The notes under the pieces were generated by a model that was given only the letters and a program-made list of their open reading frames with translations, ran no database searches and was not told the DNA's origin. Of a stretch of 5,428 bases of DNA, positions 1-5,428 are shown in pieces (position 1 is the stretch's first letter; every line of letters starts with the position of its first letter). Origin of the DNA: Alcaligenaceae bacterium (lineage in GTDB: Bacteria > Pseudomonadota > Gammaproteobacteria > Burkholderiales > Burkholderiaceae_B). Location: contig JAJUJN010000161.1 of the NCBI GenBank assembly GCA_029265335.1, forward strand, positions 1 to 5,428. The letters are read 5' to 3'. Both the position numbers and the translations under genes were made by a program.

Positions 1-30
1 CAAATCAATGCCGATAGTTGTAACCTTCAT
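1..30 (-). CDS. IS110-family transposase (DEDD recombinase), N-terminal fragment cut by window edge
   Basis: Seen: reading the minus strand from position 30, the first ten codons give MKVTTIGIDL, then the window ends. A Shine-Dalgarno AGGAG (minus strand of 39-43) sits 8 bases before the ATG. Known: this N-terminus, usually continuing as AK.VFQ, is characteristic of IS110/IS1111-family transposases. Their RuvC-like DEDD domain places its first catalytic aspartate in the GID motif, here D9. The enzyme is a site-specific recombinase that moves the element through a circular intermediate; in IS110-group members it is guided by a bridge RNA made from the element's non-coding end. Inference: a long structured leader upstream of the gene fits the IS110 group better than the IS1111 group, where the RNA lies downstream of the gene. 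Whether the transposase is intact cannot be judged. The family call rests on ten residues plus context, so other actin-like/RuvC-fold N-termini with a G-I-D motif remain possible. Confidence 0.72.
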   Translation of the reverse strand, partial: MKVTTIGIDL

Positions 31-38
31 GATGGACG

Positions 39-43
39 CTCCT
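39..43 (-). promoter_or_regulatory. Ribosome binding site of the transposase
   Basis: On the minus strand AGGAG, within the longer purine run GAGAGGAG (39-46), lies 8 bases before the ATG ending at 30. This is an ideal spacing and settles the transposase start. The palindrome TCTCGAGA (43-50) overlaps its 5' edge. Confidence 0.7.
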
Positions 44-60
44 CTCGAGAAAGTGGATGG

Positions 61-226
61 GTGGTGCACCCCCACTTAGGCACACGGATGCCGGTTCGGG
101 TAGGGGCGTCCATTCCATTGCACCCACCGACTTCCCCGCGGCCTCCCATGTCCGAACGGCGCCCACCTAACTGCTGGTGAAACACAGGGCGCAGCGCGGG
201 CTGGGGATGTATCAGCCCCTGCTCAC
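61..226 (-). ncRNA. Candidate IS110 bridge RNA (non-coding left end), limits approximate
   Basis: Known: IS110-group elements transcribe a bridge RNA from the non-coding end before the recombinase gene; it has a 5' stem-loop, a target-binding loop and a donor-binding loop. Seen, in the transposase sense (minus strand, falling coordinates): (a) hairpin GGGG/CCCC (219-216 with 206-203) with loop CUGAUACAU, extendable to about 224/198 with two mismatches. (b) A nested structure: CCCGCG (200-195) pairs CGCGGG (140-135), and inside it GCGCCC (192-187) pairs GGGCGC (164-159), with an 18-base unpaired 3' side (158-141) and a small inner CACC/GGUG stem. (c) CGCCCCUAC (108-100) pairs GUGGGGGUG (75-67) with two G-U wobbles, enclosing an asymmetric internal loop (CCGAACC opposite UAA) and an inner GGCA/UGCC hairpin. 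Stems (a) and (b) compete for 198-200. Inference: the order resembles 5' stem-loop, target loop, donor loop. No promoter was identified; in this family it can form only at the circle junction. Confidence 0.5.
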
Positions 227-270
227 CCAGCAACGCCTTCGTAAACAAACAACTGATACGCCACAAACTG

Positions 271-291
271 CGCCGTTAAATAACGACGGCG
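271..291 (-). terminator. Weak candidate terminator after the helicase gene
   Basis: Downstream of the helicase stop on the minus strand, CGCCGT (291-286) pairs perfectly with ACGGCG (276-271) across a 9-base AT-rich loop. It starts about 28 bases past the stop. The following bases (CAGTTTGTGG) contain only a three-T run, so intrinsic termination would be weak. Alternatively the hairpin is part of the IS target or simply a chance GC-rich inverted repeat. Confidence 0.3.
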
Positions 292-319
292 TGATAACGA
301 CCGCTCGCGCAGAAGCGAA

Positions 320-2578
320 TTATTCGCCTGCTTCGCGCCAGGCCCGCAGGAAGGCTTCGACTTCTTCGCGGCGGCGGGTGCGGGTGAAAGGCGGCAAGCC
401 TCGCCACAGGCGGCTGCCGTAGGGTTTGTCGACCAGTCGGCGGTCGCCCACCATCAGCACGCCCCAATCGGATTCGGCGCGTATCAAGCGCCCGGCACCC
501 TGTTTGAGGGCTATGGCGGCATGCGGTAGCTGAAATTCCACGAACGGGTTGCCGCCACGCTTGCGACTTTCGCGGATCCGGGCGTCGATCACAGGATCAT
601 CGGGAGGCGCAAAAGGTAGTTTGTCGATGGCGACCAAGGTGAGAGCGTCACCCGGCACGTCGATACCTTCCCAGAAGCTGGCACTGCCAACCAGCACTGC
701 ATTCGGCTGGCTGCGCAGGGCTGCCAGGAGTTCGGGGCGGGAGCGGTCGCCCTGCTTGAGCAGCGGCCACTCCCAGCCCCGTTCGGCGTAGGCTCGCTGC
801 AACAGGCCGTACACAATATCGACCGCCCTTAACGTGGTGCACAGAATCAGGGCGCTGCCTTCGCTGGCTTCAAGCAGCGGCAGCAGATCGGCCACGAACG
901 CCTTGAGGAAGCCCGGCTGATTGGGCTCGGGCAAGGTGTCGGGCACATAAAGCCGGCCGCGCTCGGTGTAGGGAAACGGCGATTCCCAGCGAGCTGTGGT
1001 GGCGTTGCCCAAACCTAATTGCTGGGTGAAATGACGGAAGTCGTCGCGCACGGCCAAGGTGGCTGAGGTGAGCACCCACGCCTGGCTGGGCGCCCGCGCT
1101 CGGGCAAAAGTGCGTGCCACCGACAGCGGTGCCGATTGCAGACGCACATTGCTGCCACTGAACTCCACCCAGCGCACCCAGGCTGTGTCGTCGTTGGCCT
1201 TGGCGGCTTGGGCTTCTGGCGCAGGCGATGCTGCCACCGGTTCGGCTTCGGCCGCGTTCTGCGCAGCAGAATCGGCACTGGGCTCTGCCGCTACAGTGGC
1301 TTCGTCGCTTCCCCCTTCTTGCAGGCTAACCGACGAGGGAGCGCCACCGAACAATGGGCTCTCGTTGGGGCTGGCCTCATCAGTGGGCAGAGCGCCATCG
1401 CTCGCTGGTGGCTCGGGCAGCCAGCGATACACACGGCCGCGCAGCTCCAGCACGCGACGCGTGAGCAGTTCGAAATCAGGGTGACGATCTTGCAGAGCCC
1501 GGGTGATCTTCACCAAACCTTGCAACGCTTCGTTGAGTTGCACCAGCAAGGTGTTGAACGCTTCGGCGGCCGGTAGCGCATCGTGCGCGCACTTCATGCC
1601 GGGCAGGTTCTCGAGGTTCAAACCCCACAGCCGGAAATCGCGGGCGAGCTGTTCGATTTCACGCGACAGCTCTACCCAGTCGGCGCTCTCGGCGGCATGG
1701 GCGCTGCCCGCGGCAAGCACATCTCGTGAGAGATCGAGCAGTTGCAGGCTGGACACCGACTCACCCAGGAATCGGGTGGCAACATCAGGCAACTGGTGCG
1801 CCTCGTCGAAAATGACGCAGTCGGCAGCGGGCAGCAGATCGGTAACGCCTTCTTCTTTCAGCGCGATATCGGCCAGGAACAAAGCGTGGTTGATGACCAC
1901 CACTTCGGCCTCCTGAGCCTCTTTGCGCGCTTTCACCACGAAGCAGTCGCGGTAATAGGCACAGTCGGTGCCCAGGCAGGTGTCGCGGGTGGAGGTAACA
2001 CGCTGCCAGATGGGTGCGGTTTCGGGTACCGACTCCAGCTCGGCGCGGTCGCCAGAACGGCTGCGTTGCGCAAACTGAACGATATGTTGCAGCTGCTGGA
2101 TTTCGTGGCGGCTCGCCAGCCCGCGCGGGTCTTCTTGTATGCGCTCGAGGTGCCAGTGGCACACGTAGTTGTTGCGCCCTTTCAGCAACGCCACCTGCGC
2201 GTTCATTCTGAGAGCCTTGAGCACTTGGGGAATGTCGCGGGCGAATAGCTGATCTTGCAGCGGTTTGGTGCCGGTGGAAACCACAATCTTGCCGCCGTGC
2301 AGCAAGGCTGGCACCAGGTAGGCGTAGGTTTTGCCTGTGCCGGTGCCGGCCTCGGCCACCAGCGTACCGCCGCTGGCGAGCGCCTCGGCCACCGCCACCG
2401 CCAACTCACGCTGTTGCCAGCGCTCGCGATAACCGGGCAAAGCGGCAGCCAAAGCGCCATCGGGGCCAAAAGCGTGTTCAACTTCGCTGACCAGGCTCGA
2501 CGAAACAGGCTCTGCCTGGGAATAAGGAGATGAAGAGCGAGCTTGGAGCGGCTCGTTGGTGGCAACCTCGTCAGGCAT
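320..2578 (-). CDS. yoaA: ATP-dependent DNA helicase, XPD/DinG superfamily with Fe-S cluster (YoaA-like)
   Basis: A 752-residue superfamily 2 helicase expected to unwind DNA 5'-3' in replication and repair. In E. coli YoaA acts with the HolC (chi) subunit of DNA polymerase III in damage tolerance. Seen: Walker A EAGTGTGKT (76-84, K83); four cysteines spaced like the XPD iron-sulfur ligands (C140, C201, C206, C212); Walker B DEAH (258-261); motif TSATL (504-508); and C-terminal motifs SFWEGIDVPGD (634-644), IDKLPFAPPDDP (651-662) and QGAGRLIR (693-700). The last blocks resemble E. coli YoaA more than DinG, as recalled rather than aligned. The protein is longer than E. coli YoaA (about 636 residues, from memory) because of a roughly 30-residue variable N-terminus and an Ala/Glu/Pro/Ser-rich insertion at about 391-465. 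The start overlaps the stop of the upstream ydcH-like gene by 8 bases and has no clear Shine-Dalgarno, so translation is probably coupled. Many databases would label it DinG. All key motifs are intact. Confidence 0.9.
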   Translation of the reverse strand: MPDEVATNEPLQARSSSPYSQAEPVSSSLVSEVEHAFGPDGALAAALPGYRERWQQRELAVAVAEALASGGTLVAEAGTGTGKTYAYLVPALLHGGKIVVSTGTKPLQDQLFARDIPQVLKALRMNAQVALLKGRNNYVCHWHLERIQEDPRGLASRHEIQQLQHIVQFAQRSRSGDRAELESVPETAPIWQRVTSTRDTCLGTDCAYYRDCFVVKARKEAQEAEVVVINHALFLADIALKEEGVTDLLPAADCVIFDEAHQLPDVATRFLGESVSSLQLLDLSRDVLAAGSAHAAESADWVELSREIEQLARDFRLWGLNLENLPGMKCAHDALPAAEAFNTLLVQLNEALQGLVKITRALQDRHPDFELLTRRVLELRGRVYRWLPEPPASDGALPTDEASPNESPLFGGAPSSVSLQEGGSDEATVAAEPSADSAAQNAAEAEPVAASPAPEAQAAKANDDTAWVRWVEFSGSNVRLQSAPLSVARTFARARAPSQAWVLTSATLAVRDDFRHFTQQLGLGNATTARWESPFPYTERGRLYVPDTLPEPNQPGFLKAFVADLLPLLEASEGSALILCTTLRAVDIVYGLLQRAYAERGWEWPLLKQGDRSRPELLAALRSQPNAVLVGSASFWEGIDVPGDALTLVAIDKLPFAPPDDPVIDARIRESRKRGGNPFVEFQLPHAAIALKQGAGRLIRAESDWGVLMVGDRRLVDKPYGSRLWRGLPPFTRTRRREEVEAFLRAWREAGE
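2571..2578 (-). promoter_or_regulatory. 8-base start/stop overlap (translational coupling) between ydcH-like gene and helicase
   Basis: On the minus strand ATGCCTGA contains the helicase ATG (2578-2576) and the TGA stop (2573-2571) of the upstream small gene in another frame. The bases before the ATG (CCCGACATCC) hold no convincing Shine-Dalgarno, so helicase synthesis most likely depends on ribosomes finishing the upstream gene. Confidence 0.6.
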
Positions 2579-2822
2579 GGATGTCGGGTACCAGCATCAT
2601 TTCGAGACGCTCGATTTGATCTTTGAGCAGCAGCTTGCGCTTTTTCAAGCGTTGGACGGCAAGTTGATCCATGACAGGGTCGAGTTGCAGGCGCTCAACG
2701 GTGAGGTCGAGATCGCGGTGCTCTTGACGCAAGGCGGCCAAGCGCAGACGCAAGGCCTCCAGACTCGACGAAGGGGGCTGGAGTGTCACAGCAAACCCAC
2801 CAGAAAGATACAAAGCCGCCAT
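2571..2822 (-). CDS. YdcH/DUF465-family small coiled-coil protein
   Basis: An 83-residue protein from the ATG at 2822. Its C-terminal two-thirds is one long charged helix with the DUF465 pattern: an EHRDLD segment, then LAVQRLKKRKLLLKDQIERLE, ending MMLVPDIHA. Known: DUF465/YdcH proteins are short, SlyX-like cytosolic coiled coils of unknown biochemical role. Start choice: a TTG at 2849 would add nine residues but is a poor initiator. The ATG at 2822 has GGTGAG only a few bases upstream. A GTG at 2789, with GGTGGG about six bases upstream, would give a 72-residue protein starting MTLQPPSSS, closer to the usual family length and dropping the non-helical MAALYLSGGFAV segment. The GTG is a serious alternative. 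The stop codon overlaps the helicase start in ATGCCTGA, indicating co-translation with yoaA. Confidence 0.82.
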   Translation of the reverse strand: MAALYLSGGFAVTLQPPSSSLEALRLRLAALRQEHRDLDLTVERLQLDPVMDQLAVQRLKKRKLLLKDQIERLEMMLVPDIHA

Positions 2823-2900
2823 TTTCTCACCCGGGCGCAGAGGGGGCAAGCCGGCCTCATGGCAAAATGACTGTTTCCGCTCACCACTCTCTGCCTACGG
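2823..2900. other. Divergent intergenic region between ydcH-yoaA and tex
   Basis: These 78 bases separate the two divergent starts and must hold or border both promoters. I see no convincing -35/-10 pair on either strand. On the plus strand a three-codon ORF, ATGGCAAAATGA (2859-2870), lies 30 bases before the tex start. The sequence directly before the tex ATG (CTCTGCCTACGG) lacks a Shine-Dalgarno. If the ydcH-like gene starts at the alternative GTG, the region is 111 bases. Confidence 0.4.
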
Positions 2901-5318
2901 ATGACTCTCAGCAACACCAGCCACCCCAGCAACACCCCTCCCGCAGACGCTCTCATCGCCCCCGAGGCCATCACCCCCGTCGACCCCGCAGAACAGATCT
3001 CGCGCCTGGCCGGCGAACTGGGCGTGAAGCCCGCTCAGGTACAGGCCACCGTGGAGCTGTTGGATACCGGCGCCACCGTGCCCTTCATTGCGCGTTATCG
3101 CAAGGAAGTCACCGGTGGCCTGGACGACACCACACTGCGCGACCTCGAAGCGCGACTGGCCTATGTGCGAGAGCTCGACCAACGGCGTCATGCCGTGATG
3201 CAGGCCATCGCCGAGCAAGGCAAGCTCACGCGGCCCCTGCACGATGAACTGCTTGCCGCCGACACCAAGCAGCGGCTGGAAGACCTCTATGCTCCCTACA
3301 AGCCAAAACGCCGCACGCGGGCTCAGATCGCCCGCGAAGCGGGGTTGGAAGCCCTTGCCGATCAATTACTGAGCGAAGCCCGCGCCGAGCTTGATCCTCT
3401 GGTGCTGGCCGAGGAGTTCATCAATGCCGAGGCCGGTTTCGCCGATGCGCGTGCGGCACTCAACGGCGCACGCGATATTCTCGCCGAACGTTTCGCCGAG
3501 AACGCCGACGTGCTCGCCGACCTGCGCGAGTTTCTCTGGCAGCAGGCTCAACTACGTTCCACCGTGGTCACCGGCAAAGAAGCCGAGGGCGCCAACTTTC
3601 GCGATTGGTTCGACTTTGCGGAATCGCTGCGCAGCCTGCCCTCGCATCGCATTCTGGCCTTGCTGCGCGGCCGCCAGCAAGGGGTGCTGGAGTTGCGGGT
3701 AGTGCTCGACGACGAACGCGAACAGCAGATGCCTCACCCCTGCATGCTGCGATTGGCACAGCGCCTGGCCTTGCCTGAGGGCCTGTGGTCCGACAGCGCC
3801 TCACCACGCGATCGCTGGCTGGCGGACGTGTGCCGCTGGACCTGGCGGGTAAAGCTGCTGCCCGCCTTCGAAACTGAGCTTCTCGGGCGCTTGCGGGAGA
3901 ATGCCGAAACCGAAGCCATTCGTGTGTTCGCTTCCAACCTGAAAGATCTATTGCTGGCCGCACCAGCGGGCCCACGGGCTGTGCCTGGCCTCGACCCCGG
4001 CATACGCACTGGGGTGAAGGTGGCGGCCATCGACCCCACCGGCAAGCTGGTGGATACTGCCACCATCTACCCCCACGAGCCACGGCGCGATTGGGATGGC
4101 TCCTTGCATACGCTGGCCACCCTGGCCCGCAAGCACCAAATCGAACTGGTTGCCATCGGCAACGGCACCGCTTCGCGCGAAACCGAAAAGCTGGTGGCCG
4201 AGCTAATGCAGCGCCACCCTGAACTCAAGCTGCAACGAGTCGTGGTGTCGGAGTCGGGCGCCTCGATTTACTCAGCTTCCGCCACGGCTGCCGCGGAGTT
4301 TCCTGACCTCGATGTGAGCTTGCGAGGTGCGGTATCCATCGCCCGACGCCTGCAAGACCCGCTGGCCGAACTGGTGAAGATCGACCCCAAGGCCATCGGC
4401 GTAGGTCAATACCAACACGACGTGAACCAGCGCGAACTGGCCCGCATGCTGGATGCGGTGGTGGAAGACTGCGTGAACGCTGTGGGGGTGGATGTGAACA
4501 CGGCGTCGGCGGCGTTGCTGGCCAGAGTTTCCGGTCTGAACACCACGCTGGCTCGCAATATCGTGAGCTGGCGCGACAACCATGGCGCTTTCCGCACTCG
4601 CAAGAGCCTGCGTGAGGTGCCCCGCTTTGGCGAAAAGTCGTTCGAGCAGGCTGCGGGCTTTCTGCGCATCGCCAACGGCGACAACCCCCTCGACGCCTCG
4701 GCCGTTCACCCCGAAGCCTATCCGCTCGTGGAGCGGATCCTGGCCCATATCCAGGCCGACGTGCGCCAGGCCATGAGCGAGCCCACGCGGCTGCGCAAGG
4801 TGGCGCCCACCCAGTTTGTCGACGAACGTTTTGGCTTGCCCACCATTCAAGACATCCTCCAGGAGCTCGAAAAACCCGGCCGTGATCCTCGTCCCGAATT
4901 CCAGACCGCTCAGTTTCGCGAAGGTGTGGAAACGCTCGCCGATCTCGAGGTGGGCATGGTTCTCGAGGGCGTGGTCACCAACGTGGCCAACTTCGGCGCT
5001 TTTGTGGATATCGGCGTGCACCAGGATGGCCTGGTGCACATTTCCGCTCTTTCGCACCAATTCGTGAAAGACCCGCGTGACGTGGTACGGGTGGGTCAGA
5101 CCGTGCAGGTGAAGGTGCTGGAAGTGGATGAAGCTCGCCGTCGCATCGCTTTGACCATGCGACTCGACGACGATACGTCTGCCGCCGGGCGTAGCGGAAG
5201 CAGACGTGCGAGCTCGCCCGGTGGCGGTGGCAAGCGCGACGAGCGGCGTCAGCGCAAAGAAGCCGCTCCGGCCGATGGCGCGATGGCCGCCGCATTCGCC
5301 AAGCTCAAAAGTCGCTGA
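2901..5318 (+). CDS. tex: Tex, S1-domain RNA-binding transcription accessory protein
   Basis: A complete 805-residue Tex. The family binds nucleic acid and is associated with transcription; Tex was first described in Bordetella pertussis as a factor affecting toxin gene expression. Seen: a divergent Pro/Ala-rich N-terminal stretch (1-29); the helical N-terminal Tex domain from about 30 ([17 protein letters not shown] 60-76, [12 protein letters not shown] 129-140); a YqgF/RuvC-like domain from about 358 (GLDPGIRTG 363-371, [10 protein letters not shown] 420-429) through [20 protein letters not shown] (471-490); helix-hairpin-helix region about 525-590 ([18 protein letters not shown]); S1 domain about 685-754 ([19 protein letters not shown]); and a basic, Gly/Ser/Arg-rich disordered tail (755-805). 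Similarity to E. coli Tex (YhgF) is extensive by recall, with no gaps or frameshifts in the core. The start at 2901 is the only in-frame ATG before the conserved domain; the upstream in-frame stop is at 2868. It lacks a clear ribosome site. Transcribed divergently from ydcH-yoaA. Confidence 0.96.
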   Translation: MTLSNTSHPSNTPPADALIAPEAITPVDPAEQISRLAGELGVKPAQVQATVELLDTGATVPFIARYRKEVTGGLDDTTLRDLEARLAYVRELDQRRHAVMQAIAEQGKLTRPLHDELLAADTKQRLEDLYAPYKPKRRTRAQIAREAGLEALADQLLSEARAELDPLVLAEEFINAEAGFADARAALNGARDILAERFAENADVLADLREFLWQQAQLRSTVVTGKEAEGANFRDWFDFAESLRSLPSHRILALLRGRQQGVLELRVVLDDEREQQMPHPCMLRLAQRLALPEGLWSDSASPRDRWLADVCRWTWRVKLLPAFETELLGRLRENAETEAIRVFASNLKDLLLAAPAGPRAVPGLDPGIRTGVKVAAIDPTGKLVDTATIYPHEPRRDWDGSLHTLATLARKHQIELVAIGNGTASRETEKLVAELMQRHPELKLQRVVVSESGASIYSASATAAAEFPDLDVSLRGAVSIARRLQDPLAELVKIDPKAIGVGQYQHDVNQRELARMLDAVVEDCVNAVGVDVNTASAALLARVSGLNTTLARNIVSWRDNHGAFRTRKSLREVPRFGEKSFEQAAGFLRIANGDNPLDASAVHPEAYPLVERILAHIQADVRQAMSEPTRLRKVAPTQFVDERFGLPTIQDILQELEKPGRDPRPEFQTAQFREGVETLADLEVGMVLEGVVTNVANFGAFVDIGVHQDGLVHISALSHQFVKDPRDVVRVGQTVQVKVLEVDEARRRIALTMRLDDDTSAAGRSGSRRASSPGGGGKRDERRQRKEAAPADGAMAAAFAKLKSR

Positions 5319-5354
5319 CCAGGTTCTGACGAATAGCCGATAGCCTGTTGCGCA
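5319..5354. other. Convergent intergenic gap after tex
   Basis: Thirty-six bases lie between the tex stop and the stop of the convergent gene on the minus strand. I see no hairpin followed by a T run on either strand; only a short direct repeat (ATAGCC, GATAGCC) is visible. Termination of both genes is either factor-dependent or uses structures inside the neighbouring coding sequences. Confidence 0.35.
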
Positions 5355-5428
5355 TCAGCCTTCGGCCAACTGCTGCAGGGCTTCTCGAATGCGTTCGGAA
5401 GCCCTGTCGCGCTCTTCAGCCGAAGCAA
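5355..5428 (-). CDS. C-terminal end of an unidentified helical protein, cut by window edge
   Basis: On the minus strand one frame is open from the window edge to a TGA at 5357-5355, giving ASAEERDRASERIREALQQ then LAEG as the last 23 residues. The composition is strongly helical and charged (E/R/A, with L at heptad-like spacing), as in the C-terminal coiled coil of many small regulators or adaptor proteins. It does not identify a family. Of the other two minus-strand frames, one hits a stop within four codons and the other is open but reads as a non-biased shadow. Convergent with tex, with a 36-base gap. A perfect 9-bp inverted repeat plus an inner 4-bp stem lies within this coding stretch. 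Confidence 0.55.
   Translation of the reverse strand, partial: ASAEERDRASERIREALQQLAEG
5376..5406. repeat. Strong hairpin: 9-bp perfect inverted repeat with inner 4-bp stem
   Basis: CAGGGCTTC (5376-5384) is the exact reverse complement of GAAGCCCTG (5398-5406). The 13 bases between contain CGAA (5386-5389) and TTCG (5394-5397), which pair around TGCG. The whole folds as 13 base pairs with a single bulged T at 5385 and a four-base loop. No T run follows on either strand, so it is not a standard intrinsic terminator. It lies inside the coding sequence of the partial minus-strand gene, 58 bases beyond the tex stop. Confidence 0.6.

Larger units (their letters stand above)
1..265 (-). mobile_element. 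IS110-family insertion sequence, left (transposase-proximal) end; outer boundary approximate
   Basis: The element enters from the left edge of the window and is read on the minus strand. It holds the transposase start (30) and a non-coding left end of roughly 200-240 bases. IS110 elements lack conventional terminal inverted repeats and usually make no target duplication, so the outer boundary cannot be read from one end alone. I place it between about 235 and 270: conserved-looking IS leader sequence and paired structures occupy 61-224, and the helicase's possible terminator begins at 271. Comparing an uninterrupted homologous locus, or the other IS end, would give the exact junction. No gene is disrupted; the insertion lies between the 3' end of the helicase gene and whatever lies to the left. 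Confidence 0.6.

Noticed and set aside
63..70. Palindrome GGTGCACC as a possible operator
   Set aside because: It is a short palindrome at the edge of the proposed donor-loop stem, with no spaced partner half-site; no evidence for a protein binding site.
27..266. Minus-strand 79-codon open frame covering the IS leader and overlapping the transposase ATG via ATGA
   Set aside because: It begins with TTG, has no ribosome site, no recognisable domain, and lies over the proposed RNA structures. More likely the open leader of the IS than a gene, though some annotations may call it hypothetical.
1742..2248. 168-codon plus-strand frame antisense to the helicase, with similar ones at 1059-1484 and 1136-1576
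   Set aside because: They mirror conserved helicase codons (Fe-S and DEAH region or linker) and have no ribosome site or family resemblance.
2783..3247. 154-codon plus-strand frame across the tex start
   Set aside because: The product is Arg/His/Pro-rich low complexity, overlaps tex out of frame, and covers the divergent region and ydcH-like gene; typical GC-frame artefact.
4272..5060. 262-codon open frame antisense to tex
   Set aside because: It lies wholly inside the well-conserved tex coding sequence, shows no recognisable motif, and is the type of long shadow frame expected opposite GC-rich genes.
5319..5428. Intrinsic terminator for tex
   Set aside because: No hairpin followed by a T run exists here. 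The only strong stem (5376-5406) lacks a T tract on either strand and is inside another coding sequence.
1..5428. CRISPR array, tRNA or rRNA gene
   Set aside because: No spaced direct repeats, no cloverleaf with TTC-A-A T-arm consensus and no rRNA-like conserved stretch were seen on either strand.

Overview
The window is GC-rich DNA with dense, overlapping genes and strong third-position G/C bias. Protein similarity as I recall it points to a betaproteobacterium, probably Burkholderiales (Alcaligenaceae/Burkholderiaceae-like). The genus cannot be fixed from this sequence.

Layout. (1) Positions 1-~265 hold the 5' end of an IS110-family insertion sequence on the minus strand. Only the first ten codons of the transposase (MKVTTIGIDL) are inside the window. 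They follow a good Shine-Dalgarno and a structured non-coding end of more than 200 bases. In this IS family that end is where the bridge RNA is encoded, and I can draw three consecutive hairpins in the transcribed sense. (2) Positions 271-291 carry a hairpin just past the helicase stop, a weak terminator candidate. (3) Positions 320-2578 (minus) encode a full XPD/DinG-superfamily iron-sulfur DNA helicase, closest to YoaA, with an unusual acidic Ala-rich insertion. (4) Positions 2571-2822 (minus) encode a small DUF465/YdcH-family coiled-coil protein whose stop overlaps the helicase start by 8 bases, so the two form an operon. (5) Positions 2823-2900 are a short divergent intergenic region. (6) Positions 2901-5318 (plus) encode complete Tex, the S1-domain transcription accessory protein. 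(7) Positions 5355-5428 (minus) hold the C-terminal 23 codons of an unidentified gene convergent with tex. A strong 13-bp hairpin lies inside its coding sequence.

How it fits together. ydcH-yoaA and tex are chromosomal housekeeping genes for DNA repair/replication and transcription-linked RNA binding, transcribed divergently from a short shared region. The IS has landed immediately downstream of the helicase, next to its possible terminator, without breaking a gene. The most interesting part is the IS end: a candidate guide (bridge) RNA with loops that partly match the flanking DNA. The structure was found by hand and needs folding and comparative tests.
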